A program made the translations under genes and the position numbers. Positions 22,731 to 33,670 of a DNA stretch of 64,000 nucleotides are shown here, piece by piece. Within the stretch, counting starts at the first letter, position 1. Each line of letters starts with the position of its first letter. A model generated the notes under the pieces. It was not told where the DNA came from, ran no database searches, and saw only the letters and a program-made list of their open reading frames with translations. This stretch comes from Gambelia wislizenii (taxonomy: Eukaryota; Chordata; Lepidosauria; Squamata; Crotaphytidae), in assembly GCA_030847615.1 (NCBI GenBank), contig JAUMIR010000001.1:265731187-265795186 (forward strand), read 5' to 3'.

Positions 22731-23895
22731 GGTACCCTACTTTGTGGTTAGATCCAGCTTCACCACTTCTTTGGAACTGGATGGCTGCCTGTGACAGAGC
22801 AGTAGGCCCAAGTGCCAAATCTGACTAGCAAATCACTATATTCTTTGCCACCATGATTTCGTCATAGCAGATAATTTCTTAAATCAGATTTCCGTAAGTT
22901 AAGTACAGTATAATATTTCCTGGCTGGGGTCCTTCAGATCCTACTAACTTTGGTTTTTTCTGAAAAACAATGCATTTCTGGACGTTTCAAAAGAACAGGA
23001 ATAGAATATACTGTAGTCTGCTAATAACTGGATCAAAACAGCTAGGTTGAATATAAAATATGTAGACTAATAAGTTCAACAAACAACAACATAAATGAGC
23101 TCAATCACTTCAAGTATAATACTTGCTAGTCAAGAGCATGTGTATGGGGGGAGGTATGTGTTCAGATTTCCTTTGAAATCTTCTGTTTCTGAGTAGATTG
23201 GATCTATTCTCCTACATTATTTCCTATTTCCCTGGTAACCAGCCACATACACTCCTATTCAATGCTCCCTCTGGGACTCTCCTGCATAAAGTTCACTGCA
23301 TAGGCAACACATTCCTGACAGAGGGAGAATGAACGGAGGTCAGGAGGAGGACGGGGGCATGTGAAACCGAGCGTTGGAAGCGGAACAGCCCCGTTTCTCT
23401 CCCGACCTCCGCGGGTCCCCCCCCCCGTCGGAAAATCTCATTAGTCTTAAGCCTTAGTCTTAACTAAGACTTAGTCTTAACCTTAAGGCAAGAGTGAAAA
23501 TGGTGTGGCTAGTATGTCATTGCCATGCTGCACAGCAGTGCTGCTGAAAGTGGCGTTTCATGTATCAGTATTGGTTAGCAAGCCATCAGCTGTGGGATAC
23601 ATGTTTCGTGGGGGGGGGGAATATAAACAACTGGAGCCAATGGGCACAAATACAGTACTGGAACCAGTAGGGGGAAATTGCTGGTTCTCCACATTAGCTA
23701 GCTTGAGATGCACAACTGTACAGCACTGGCATCTGCATATTCTAGTTTATACTGTAGTTTCTCCTTATGAAGTATTGCATTTTTTGCTCTAGCACAGGAT
23801 ACTAAGAGCTAAGACATTTTACTACGTGCTCCAGAGCAAAGTAAACACTTTGCCTTTACAAAGCAAATCTCACTGCTGTCTCACATCACCAATTT
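22731..23895. other. Unassigned non-coding DNA with a TTAGTCTTAA-rich patch
   Basis: A GC-rich patch with C-run (about 23330-23425) is followed by repeated cttagtcttaa words (23438-23492), which form both direct and inverted repeats. No gene recognised. Confidence 0.4.
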
Positions 23896-24301
23896 GTTGT
23901 TAACTGCTGTCAAGTCTATTTCAACTTATGGTGACTCCCATGAATGAGAGACCTCCAAGCCATCCTATCAACAACAGCCCTGCTCACCTCTTGCAGACTC
24001 AGGGATATGGCTTCCTTGACTAAGTCTATCCATTTGAAATGTGGTCTTCCTCTTTTTCTACTGCCTTCTACTTTTCCAAGCATTATTGTCTTTTCTACTG
24101 AGTCATGTCTTCTCATGATATGTACAAAATAAGACAGTCTCAGTTTGCCTTTTCTAGTGAGTCACATCATACTACACCCAAAGTACAACAGTCTCAGTTT
24201 AGTCATTTTGGCTTCTAGAAAGAGTTCAGGCTTGATTTACTCTAAGACTCATTTATTGGGGGGGGGGGGGATACCAGTCCACGATGTCCACAGAACTTTT
24301 C

Positions 24302-24634
24302 TCAAGCACCACATTTCAAATTAGTTTTCTTCCTATCAGCTTTCTTCACTGTCCAGCTTTCACAACCATACACAGAAATGGGAAATACCATGACATGAAC
24401 AATCCTAATTTTAGTAATCAATGATAGATCTTTCCATTTCAGGATCCTATCTAGTTCACTCATAGCTGCCCTTCCAAGTCTGAATCTTCTTCTGATTTCT
24501 TGACTGCAGTCTCTATTCTGATTAATGACTGAGCCAAGATATGGAAAATCTTGAACTATTTCAATATCTTCATCATCTGTTTTAAAGTTATGTAAACCTT
24601 CTGTGGTCATTATTTTTGTTTTCTTAATGTTCAA
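24302..24634 (-). pseudogene. BovB reverse transcriptase thumb/connection fragment
   Basis: A 110-codon open segment beginning MNIKKTKIM and including FPYLGSVINQNRDCSQEIRR and VYGCESWTVKKADRK. This is the conserved part of BovB reverse transcriptase after the palm domain. It is interrupted downstream; the next conserved block appears in another frame at 23916-24116. Confidence 0.85.
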
Positions 24635-24719
24635 CTGTAAACCTACCTTTCCACTTTCTTATTTGACTTTCTTCAGTAATCATTCTAGGTCTTTGCTATT
24701 TTCTGCTAGTAGCATGGTG

Positions 24720-24971
24720 TCATCTGCATATATTAAAACTGTTGATGTTCCTTCTTCCAATTTTAAAGCCTCCTTCCTCCAAATTTAACCCTACTTTACA
24801 TATAATATATTCAGCATACAAGTTAAACAGATAGGGTGATAAAATGCAGCCTTGCCTGACCCCCTTGGCAATTGGAAACCATTCCATTTCTCCATATTTT
24901 GTCCTGATGGTGCCCTCTTTTCCTGAGTACAGGTTATGCATCAAGAAAATCACATGTTGTGACACACCCAT
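24720..24971 (-). pseudogene. BovB reverse transcriptase palm fragment
   Basis: An 83-codon segment contains LMHNLYSGKEGTIRTKYGEM and KGVRQGCILSPYLFNLYAEY. It loses frame one nucleotide before the catalytic YADD, which is still visible in the neighbouring frame at 24719-24730. Confidence 0.85.
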
Positions 24972-25264
24972 TTCTTTAAGAGCAATGCATTTTTTGTGTG
25001 TGATCTATACAATCAAAGGCTTTGCAATAATCTATGAAGCACAGGTTGATTTTCTTTTGAAATTCCTTGGTGCACTCCATTATCCAATGTATGTTTGCAA
25101 TATGATCCCTGGTGCCTCTTCTTTTCCAACTACCTTATATCATTTAAATGAACTCTTCATTTCCAATTTATGTGGATTAGAAGATGGTCCAAGAAATGCA
25201 TTTAGAAAATATTTAGATGAAGATTATATAATGCTAATCCTGTGGTTTGTCAGCAGCAATTTCC

Positions 25265-27430
25265 AATTGCTGTAAAAATGTTAAGTACATAAGAAGGCTC
25301 AAAATTGGCCAGAAACTTAGCATGTTTCTGTCAAAACTTCCAGACCAGCCACTTCTCCTCATCTGGAAGTTTGGCCATGAATGGAGTCATTCTCTCCCAG
25401 GTATGCTGCTGATGCATCCCCATGCAGGCCTCATAATTAGTGATTCTGAAGGAGAGAGTCGTGGTGGAATAAAATTTCTTAGCTATGGCATCCAACTTTT
25501 TGCCTTCTTTGTCAGAAGGCGTGGTATGTTTCTTCTGCATGGACTTGGATTGGGCCACCTCCACTAGAATGGTATTCAGCTTCAGGTGGTGCAGAAGCCA
25601 ATCTGACCCCAACTTCACCACACAATACAGCACATCTATCTTTCTAGAGATGGAATGTATTGAGGAAGGAGCAGTCCAGGACCTGTGAGCCACCTTTAAG
25701 AGGGTGGGTGGGTGAGGGGTAGACACTGGCATAGGCACTTTGGTCTGAATCCGCCTGTAAACTGGGTCAGATGGTTCAGTCTCCGGCTGCTTAACCTCCA
25801 ACTTCAAGGCCCTTGTCATCTGCAATATCTGTTTGGTGAATGCCCAAACATCATCAGTCAGGGAAGCAGACATATACCTCCAAATATTTGGAAGGGAACA
25901 CATCGGTGGCATGCTCGATAAAGCAGATGATGAATCTATTCGGAATCCTTTGATGTTGATGACTGCTTGTACAAATCATCCACCCATGTGAGATGGTGAG
26001 CGTGATGCACAAGGTGGAGTTCTCAGTACTGACAACTGAATCCAAGGAGGTACTGGTGGAGGTGAACAGCAGATTCAGAACACTGGCTCGAAGGCAGTGG
26101 TGAAGGTGAACTGCAACCAGCAGAATGAGACTGCAGGGCTGGTGGTTTGGTCTGAATTGAAAGGGGCTATGCCGTGTGGTGCTCCTGAACTGGAGACTGT
26201 AGCTTGCTTGGTACTGTGGCTGATGGTACTGCAGCTAGTTTTGACCAGCGATATTGACTATGTTGGTGGCAATGTGAATGTGATCCTTGTGAATGGTACC
26301 AGTCCTGCTCTAACTCCTTGTAGCAGAACTCTGAAGACAGGGCACACGCATACCTATAATATGGTGAATGTCTACGATGAGCCCTGTACTGCTCATAATT
26401 CCTATGGCCTTAGTGCCCAAAATCATGTCCACACCGACAGCAGTTGGGTTTGTAATGGTACCGATGCTGAGGGGGCAACCTTGTCCAGGGACTGCAGGAT
26501 CAAGACAGTGATGATTCCACTCCCTGAGAGGTATCAGAGACTGAGGAAGAGATTGCATGGTGATGTTGAACAGAATGATAGGGGGGAGGAGGAGGAGGAG
26601 GAGGAGGAGGGACATCCTTCTCAGAAGAAACAGCACAGGAGACCAAACTGTGCAGTCCAAAGGCAACACCTCAGGAGATTTCTGTGGTGGCAATTGGAGG
26701 GGATTCAACTATCTCCCCTTCAGACACAGTACCAATTTGGATGACCTGCGGGGACTCCTCTAAAGGTCTATCTTGCGCCTCAAGATGAGGAGATGAGCAT
26801 CTCAATTTCATGGATATCAGTACTGAATCTGCCTTCTACTGTACCAGTTCAACAAGGAGAGGCTGGATAGACCATTCAGCAGTATGTGACAGTGAAGGTG
26901 GCAATCTAGGCCTTTTCCTTTGCTCTTTTATGCCACCTTTTTTGGTCTTGTTCTTGGATGCTGAGGCCTCCAGATCACATACCCAAAGTTGAGGGTATGC
27001 AAGATCGAGCCTCCATATCTACAGACTGAACTGGTGCTGAGGGTGTTTTCGACCGAGTGGCAGAATCCGAGGCAGGACGCTTGGAGCCACTAGGACGCTT
27101 GGGTCCTAGTGTCCTGGACAGATCTCTTCACCACTACCCAGACCGATGAACCGGAGGCAGTTGGAACCAAAGAGGATCAAGGTGGTAGAGATCTGTGGCC
27201 CAAGCTTGGAAGGCTTGTCAGAGGTTGTCAGGGCTTGCTCGTATAAGAGAATCTTGAGCGGTTTTTGTGTTCTTGTTGGGTGAATGCTTGCAAATGGGTG
27301 CAGGTCCTCACATTATGACTTTTGCCAAGGCACAAAAGGCAGCACGAGTGACCATCTTTTGGGGGGGACAGATTAGCCCTGCAAGAGATACACTCTTTAA
27401 ATCAACTGGAGGAAGCCATAGCAGGCCACC
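25265..27430 (-). mobile_element. DIRS retroelement 5' part (gag region), fragment D
   Basis: On the minus strand about 27250-27390 encodes a Cys/His motif of the form H-x-C-C-x-x-C-L-G-x-x-H then C, followed by QAFTQQEHKNR, which is typical of the DIRS gag N-terminus. The gag C-terminal part lies at 25331-25912. No reverse transcriptase or recombinase follows; the BovB 5' boundary is nearby. Outer boundaries are approximate. Confidence 0.65.
25331..25912 (-). pseudogene. DIRS gag-like protein fragment
   Basis: A 193-codon open segment. Recognisable blocks are LQMTRALKLEVKQPETEPSD near residues 30-50, VAQSKSMQKKHTTPSDKEGK near 119-138, and KKLDAIAKKFYSTTTLSFRI near 137-156. The EGKKLD...R/KKxYxxxxxSFRxTNY arrangement is characteristic of DIRS gag proteins. 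A related sequence is at 36561-36770. The start codon is not the native one, because the gag begins further upstream in other frames. Inactive. Confidence 0.7.
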
Positions 27431-27726
27431 ATAAACCAAACCACTAAGTCAACACAGAATGTTACTGAAGTCAGAGTCCAAAGTCAAGTTTAAAGTCCAG
27501 AACAAAGCCAAACCGTAATCCAAGAGTCAAGCCAAAAACAAGTCAGCAACCAATCAAAAATCAAAAAATAGAAATAGTCAGGTCACTAACAGTTATTTGG
27601 ATGCTGCTGCTGCAACAGATGAATAAGAACTGAGGGACTGAGCGGGAATGGCACTGGTCGCATGGACCACTGGAGGAGGGGCTACCACCAAAACACTTAC
27701 GTAACAGCTCTAGAAGTTTCTGAACA

Positions 27727-28239
27727 ATGCACTGCACAGAAGCAGATAATCCATATGTGCAAGTCACAGAGACCATAAAGAAGAAACTATTGAACCTTTG
27801 CTCAGTTAGTACTCAGTGGAACATATCTAACAGATCTGAACTGTGGAATTACAATATGTGTGGAAAGCGGGTTTTTGTTACAATTTTTCAAAAAGAGATG
27901 GTTCAGGACTATGTGGAACTCAAGGGAAAAAAACCTGTATATCCAAGTCCTAGAAAATCTATTTTTGCAAATATGCATAACGCTATGAATACAAGCTTCA
28001 GTCTAATAACTGTTGCAACAAGCAAGAGTGCCTTGAATAAACTGAAAGTGGTAAAGAATTGCTTGGGATCTGACAGAGTGGAAGAAAGGCTTAACCATTT
28101 TATCATGCTCTATGCAGAAGCTAAGCAGCTAAGCAAATCCCTTTTGACAGTTTCAGTTGACATGCTTGCCAAAAATGAAAGCAAGAAAGAAGCTGGTCAA
28201 GAGAGTACCTGTTTTAAGTATTGGACAATTCATTATTGA
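27727..28239 (+). pseudogene. hAT/ZMYM-type transposase C-terminal dimerisation domain, fragment
   Basis: An uninterrupted 170-codon frame. Residues about 88-155 (27988-28191) fit the C-terminal hAT dimerisation domain: TVATSKSALNKLKVVKNCLG, EERLNHFIMLYAE, then a helical tail ending in AKNESKKE. The usual aromatic Ser-Phe-Ser before the Leu-Lys block is altered (KSALNKLK). The first 85 residues are not recognised. It could be a decayed transposon or a domesticated exon. No splice sites or neighbours support a host gene, so transposon remnant is preferred. Confidence 0.55.
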
Positions 28240-29028
28240 AATAAACAAAGCTGTTTGAATCATACAAATATTTGAAAAAATATTCTCTTAATTTCAATAT
28301 CTGTAAATTATCTTTATGTGTAACATTTTATCATCTCCTCATTTCTAATATATTCCTTCTGCAATCAAAGCAGATTGAATAAAGTCAATTAACAGCCATG
28401 AATGCCATTTCACCAGATAGATGAGCAATTTGCCTACCTGGTGAACTGGAATTAATGACTATTATCATGACAGTACCACACAGTAAGCTACATAGCACAT
28501 TTTTATATCAATATTCAGTTTAGATAAAAACAATATGCTATCTCCTAGCAATATAGAAGGGGAAGAGAGGCTACATTTTCTTACAACAGTTTGAAGCAAG
28601 AAATCAACGTGACATTTCAACAGGCCTTCTCAACAACTGCTCAAGTTAGTAGTCAAACCCCCTACTTACACTTAAGAGGTACAGTTCAAGCAGTGGAGAA
28701 AGAGACCTGAAATTGATGGGTTTAAAAGCACCGTCCTCATGCCTGGCTTATTGGCCACCTTTGTTTTGCCCTTCTGGCCCCATCTTGCAAAAATGATTCC
28801 CAAGAGAAGGCAGCCTCTTGGGCCAGGTGCAACCCGCAGGTGTGCTTCAACACCACTGGTCTTCTAGGTGGAGGTAAAGCACCCGTGGAAACTTCAGCCA
28901 CCTTCACATGTTAGTGGCCTAAGGTCTCCTCCTCCCCTCTGCTAAGTTAAGAACACACACACACTGGGGGAGCAGAGGAGGCCAGTATGAACTAACAGGT
29001 GGCAGCCCAGTCTCCCTAAAGGCCAGCA
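28240..29028. other. Unassigned non-coding DNA
   Basis: No gene recognised. The sequence becomes GC-richer towards the CpG island. Confidence 0.35.
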
Positions 29029-29352
29029 TGGTGGTTCTTAACCTGGGGCCTGGGAACCCCCAGAGGTCCTTGATGTCCTCCCAGGGGGTCTGCAAAGGCT
29101 TGAAGGCTGCTTGGCTCGCCTCCTCCCTGCAGTGGAGCAGCCATGTGACAGGAGTCAAGGCCAAGGCTGGCAGGCTTGGCCTGCGCGTTGCCATTCAATC
29201 CGCTCCAGCCACAACGGATGGTATAACTGCATTATTATTAGTAGTAGTAGTAGTATTACTTTAAATCTTGAGGTAAGTCTTGAGGGTCCGCGTAAGAAAA
29301 GAAGGTATTTAGAGAGGGGGTCCCTGGTCAAGAAGAGGCGGAGGGCCACTGG
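29029..29352 (+). mobile_element. hAT MITE, related to the 1572-1937 copy
   Basis: Starts ggtggttcttaacctggggc and ends ggcggagggccactgg; the middle (agtggagcagccatgtgac, cttggcctgcg, gccattcaatcc) matches the 1572-1937 element. It carries a GTA trinucleotide run. Target duplication not clear. It abuts the CpG island and is itself GC-enriched. Confidence 0.65.
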
Positions 29353-30560
29353 AGAAGTCGGTGGGCCAGCCCTGGCTCAGGCGCCTGGGGGTTTTGCGCA
29401 CCAGCTCTGGCCAAGCGGGCTGGGAAAGGGCGCCGACGAAGCCGGGCGAGCTGCCTCTCAGCCTTCGACGTCGGCGGGCTCTTTGGGGGCTACGCTCGAA
29501 GGAAGCGGAGGGGGAAGGAGGGGGCCTCAGGCTACCTGGCTGGCTGGCCGGCTGGCCAGCCTTCCTCCTCCTCCTCCCCTGAGAGGGCCCCCCTCGGTGG
29601 GGAAAGGAGGGAGGGCGCCTCCCGAAGCCACTTACCCGCCCGGCCCGAGTGTGGTGGGCTTCCAGCGCAGCTCCCCCCAGCAGGCGGGCCGCTCCCCTGC
29701 CAACTCCGAGGGGGCTCAGGGTGAGGGGAGGGGGGCTGCCAGTCCCGCCCTGGCTGGGAGGGAAGGAAGGGTGAGGCTGCTGAAGGAAGCCAGCCTGGGC
29801 AGGCAAGCCACCCTTCCCGAGGACTTTTCGGCCCTTTTCCCACGACTGGGGAAGACGCGTAAGGGCAGAAAAACAACCCCCACACACACACACCGGCGGC
29901 TGGCTCGCTCTCCCCCCTGGCGGCCCAGGGAGGCGCTACAGCCTGGGGTCAGGGGCAGCGCCTTCCCTCCCTCGGCTGGCGGGCTCCTTCGAGGAAGAGG
30001 AGGCACGGCCACCCTCCGACCCGGCGGCGCCCCCACCCCTGGCCCCGTCCAGCACCCCCCCGGCAGCAACAGCAGCTGGCGGAGGGGAAAGAGAGGGGGT
30101 GCGGAGGACAGCCAGGGCGCCCACCCTCCTCCTCCTGCGCCTCCTGCGCCTGCTGGGCTACTCACTCCTCTCCTCCTCCTCCCGGCTGGGGCTGCCGCTC
30201 CAAGCCTCGCTCGCCTGGAACGCATCTTGGGCAGGAGGCGAGGGGGGCCCCGCGGTTCTGGATCGCCTCGGCCCACCCCGAGGCTGCTTAGGTCAATCCC
30301 GGGGCTGCTTGGACTCGCCGGGGGCTCAGAGGGACAGTCCAGCCCCTGCCGCCGCCGCCGCCTTGCCTCGCATCCCCTCCTGGTTGCACCGACCCTGCCC
30401 GAGGAGGCTGAGGAACCCTCCGAGCTCCAAGCCAGGCAGGCACGCAGCTCGCCAGCGACACCTGGCGGACAGGCCGAGCTATGCCTCCTCTCCTCCTCCA
30501 CTAGCATTCGAGGAAATAGCCCGGCCGGGGATGGGGGGGGGGGGAGAGAAAGATTTGCTG
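29353..30560. promoter_or_regulatory. CpG island, candidate promoter/first exon of C2orf88
   Basis: About 1.2 kb stands out as very GC-rich with many CpG dinucleotides, unlike the AT-rich surroundings and unlike the transposons. Such islands in vertebrates usually mark a promoter. The nearest recognised gene is C2orf88, whose coding exon lies about 25 kb downstream on the minus strand and needs an upstream 5'UTR exon. Long frames on both strands here (up to 489 codons) are low-complexity P/R/G/S sequences expected from GC-rich DNA. Start site and orientation are not resolved. Confidence 0.6.
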
Positions 30561-30975
30561 GAGAAACGCAAATAAGATGAGAGACTAACCACTAGCCAGG
30601 TCTTCAACAGATGCATTCGTAAAGCGAACATCCCTCTTGTGTCTGCGTGGTATAGACCGGATTCCAGGCTATATGTAGTTGTTTGCCACAGGCTGGTTAA
30701 TTTATATTGGTTGCCTTGACATAATGACCACCTGAATAATAATTTTGTTTACTAATGTACTAGTATGAAGCCTGGTTTTATTTGCAAAACAGGTGCATCG
30801 AAGAGCATCGGACTAACTGAGGTTCTCTCTGACCAGAGCAGCATAGCAGACATTTCAGCATTTTAAAGCAACAGCAATACTTTGTGTTTGAAATATTAAG
30901 TTTCCTGCAAACTTACCCTGACAGATCTTAAATATGCTACTTTAGAAAAACTGTCATCTTACCATTGTTACTGTA
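30561..30975. other. Unassigned non-coding DNA beside the CpG island
   Basis: AT-rich sequence directly follows the island. No gene or repeat recognised. Confidence 0.35.
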
Positions 30976-31119
30976 AAGCAGGAGTTGAGAACATGTGGCC
31001 CTCCAGATGTTGTTGGACTGCAGTTCGCATCAGCCCTAGATAATATAACAGAAGGCGAAGGATGATGGGAGTTGCATTCTAACAGCATGTGTCAGTCCAC
31101 CTGTTCTACATGCCTGCTG
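30976..31119. mobile_element. Palindromic MITE (ccctccagatgttg family), copy 3
   Basis: The best preserved of the three copies: acatgtggccctccagatgt, then tgttggactgcagttcgcat, and the opposing arm ggatgatgggagttgcattc ending near cctgttctacatgcctg. Confidence 0.65.
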
Positions 31120-31489
31120 TAAAGATCTCTGAGCTAACAATGGGCTGCATGTCCTATCAGAGGTGTAAAATGGTTTGGTGAGTCAGGCACTAAAGAACAA
31201 AAGAAAGCACCACATACCCAAACCAGGCATCTTCTTTAGCCATGGTCCCCACAAAGGGGGGCTGACCGGGGGCCCAGGATTAGGAAGCCCCCCCCCCGGC
31301 ATGATATTATTGTAAGTTTTATTATGTAAATCAATTTAGTTTTTAAAAAATAAATATAAATATTACTTTGGAGACATCATTTAAACTGACTTATTTTAAT
31401 TTTTATCCTAAGTCTTGTAGAACAGCTTGCTCCCCTTAACCTTATCAGTAGATAGGAGGCCCGCCAAAGATCTTGGCCTGGGGGGCCTC
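31120..31489. other. Unassigned AT-rich DNA
   Basis: Contains a C run near 31291-31299 and a T/A-rich stretch. It could include the DIRS-A terminal repeat, but I could not match one. Confidence 0.3.
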
Positions 31490-31490
31490 T

Positions 31491-32470
31491 TCAGGATGTG
31501 GGGGGCATGGCTTTAGCTCTGCAGTTCAGTCTATATTGATGTTGGATGAATGTGCATGCCTGTGACCAAGCAGCAGTTCTACACAGGTCAGGTAGCAGAA
31601 CACCTTGATGAAGCTGATGAAGATGCCACTGCTCTGGTGGAGTGTGCTCATAGTTCAAGTGGAATAGGCTGTCCATAGGCAAATCTAATAGCCTGTATAA
31701 CCCACTTTGAGAATTGCTGTGAAGACACCTTCACATAACAAATGAATAGTCTGTTGGACAGATGATATATCATTGTGTGCTGCATGTGAAAGGCCAACAC
31801 ACATCTCACATCCAGGCAGTGTAAAGATTTTTCTAGAAGAGAAGTTGGTCAAGGATAGAAAGTAGGCAGGGCAAGCTCTTGATTGAGGTGGAACTGTAAG
31901 ACCACTTTTGGAAGGAAGGTGATATCTGGTCACAAGACCACTTTGTCTTGATGGAAGACAAGAAAGGGCTCATCATGACACAAAGCCATGAGCTCACTTG
32001 CTCTTCTCACAGAGGTGACAGCTAAAAGAAACACCACTTTCAAAGAGAGGAGGCATTCCTCAATAGTCGCAAGCTGCTCAAAAGGTTTGTCCATAAACTG
32101 AAAAGACTAGGATAACAACCAAGGTGGAGTCGGAAGAGCCACTGGTGGGTATAGATGCACCAATCCCATAAGACGCTTATTTATCACCAGATTTGAAAAC
32201 AAAGTAGTTGAAGTTGGAGAGGGTGGTTGATGGGCTACAATAGCACCCAGATAGACTTTTAATGATGAGAAAGCCAAGCTCTACTCTCGATGTTGCAACA
32301 GAAAGTGGAGAATGATAGAGACCACTGCAGGAGAAGGCTCTGACCTTGATGACACATAGGAGCAGGATCACCTCCACTTGGTAGTTGTGGGACCTCCTAG
32401 TAGTGTCCTTTCTTGATGCTGATAGAACTGCTGAAAGTTGTGGCAATGTTATGGTGTTATTCTCCATGCC
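31491..32470 (-). pseudogene. DIRS-A tyrosine recombinase remnant
   Basis: Blocks in order on the minus strand: KPFEQLATIEECLLSLKVVF and a following SVRRASELMAL region (about 32090-31980), a PTFYP-like block near 31870-31840, and PDLCRTAAWSQACTFIQHQY near 31590-31533. The last block contains the candidate catalytic Tyr (31533-31535) that follows the conserved W-S...T-F segment. These match the DIRS recombinase core. Frames shift between blocks, so the gene is dead. Confidence 0.7.
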
Positions 32471-32979
32471 AAGAATTGCAGCATTTTGAGATCCATATGA
32501 AGAACTTGCCCATCATAGTGTGACTGCAGGTCTGATACTTGAGGGAGAGACACGACTCAGCCCCTGGAGATATGGAGAAGCAGAGCTAACCATGGTTATC
32601 TGGGCCGATACGGTGCAATCAGAACCACTTCAGATCTCTCTCTGGTGAGCTTTGCTACCAATTTTGCCAGTAGCAGAAAGTGATACATCGGATATGCTGA
32701 CCATTTCAGAAAAAATGCATCCCTGAGAGATCCTTATTCTCTCCCTGCTCCAGAACAGAAGCAACAGCAATTTGTGTTGGCAGAAGACTCAAAAAGATAG
32801 ATATGAGGCATCCCTCATCTGGGGATAACAATCTGATAAGCCTCTTCTGACAAAGCCACTTGTGCTGAAAGACATGGGCTTGGCTAAGAGAGTTGGAACC
32901 TGCCAGATGCATTGCATTGGGGTGAACATGATGTCTGATGCACAAGTTCCAAATGGAGAAGCAGTAACAAGTGAATGCC

Positions 32980-33330
32980 TCCTTGTCTGTTTATACAGCA
33001 AACAACAGTGATGTGGTCCATTGTCACTTGCACCACTCAGTTGCCCAACTCAAATGCTCAGAAAGCCTTTATGACTACTAGGAGCTCCAAAGCCTTGATA
33101 TGAAGGCTGGAGTCTCAGAAGATCTAGTGACTCTGCACAGTGGCATTGTTGCAATGTGCTCCCTAGCTGGTCAGAAATGCATCTATGGTCACCATGCATG
33201 ACAGGTCTTGTAGATGAAACTGCATGCTAGAAAACAGATTGCAGGTCTTCAGCCACCTGTGGAAGGAGTGACACACATGAAGTGGTACTGCCAACTGCAC
33301 GTATTGGTGATTCCACAAATGTTTTAGGAA
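32980..33330 (-). pseudogene. DIRS-A RNase H remnant
   Basis: Pieces include VTIDAFLTS (first acidic block of RNase H, normally DAS), ALELLVVIKAF and, near 33001-33040, a segment resembling VTMDHITVVCCINRQGG. This matches the DIRS layout in which RNase H follows the reverse transcriptase. Stops and frameshifts are present. Confidence 0.65.
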
Positions 33331-33436
33331 CCATCTCTGTATGCAGCGGAATCATAGACATGCTAGATGAGTCACAGTTGTGGTGGTGGCCATGAATAGT
33401 GTGCGCAGTGTACCAAGGTTGCTGAAGAAGTGCAAG

Positions 33437-33670
33437 TACAGTTGTCCTTTCATATTCACTGGGGTTTAGTTCCAGGACCCCCTATGGATACCAAAATCCG
33501 TGAATACTCAAATCCCATGATGTGCAATGACATAGCAAAATGGTGTGCCTTATATAAGATGGCAAAATCAATGTTTGCTTTTTGGATTATTATTTTTTAA
33601 AGAATATTTTCAAACCATGAATACTTACATCCGTGGATACCAAATCTGTGAATACAGAGGGACAACTGTA
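33437..33670. mobile_element. Tigger-like MITE (tacagttgtcc type), complete, inside DIRS-A
   Basis: Terminal inverted repeats tacagttgtcctttcata and the complement agagggacaactgta with TA at both edges. Interior ggataccaaaatccgtgaat matches the copies at 19281 and 60750. It splits the reverse transcriptase from the RNase H region of DIRS-A and so is younger than DIRS-A. Confidence 0.85.

Larger units (their letters stand above)
23896..25138 (-). mobile_element. RTE-BovB LINE, 5'-truncated
   Basis: Minus-strand frames give, in order, FIDYCKAFDCID, VRQGCILSPYLFNLYAEYII, YADDTM, KIRIVHVMVFPISVYGCESW and a C-terminal RKRGRPHFKWID...VVDRMAWRSLIHG. These are characteristic of BovB ORF2. The 3' tail (left end, about 23896-23945) has the acttatggtgactcccatga block shared with Sauria SINEs. 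A frameshift lies directly before YADD (24719-24730) and others follow, so it is inactive. Confidence 0.9.

Noticed and set aside
26097..26744. 215-codon plus-strand frame
   Set aside because: It lies antisense to the DIRS gag region and contains a Glu run from a GGA microsatellite; no domain was recognised.
29716..30507. 263-codon minus-strand frame in the CpG island
   Set aside because: Low-complexity sequence with no domain, overlapping the plus-strand frame. Both cannot be explained as genes without transcript evidence.
29111..30580. 489-codon plus-strand open frame across the CpG island
   Set aside because: It starts inside a hAT MITE and is dominated by Pro/Arg/Gly/Ser runs. Long frames also exist on the opposite strand; GC-rich DNA lacks stops by chance.
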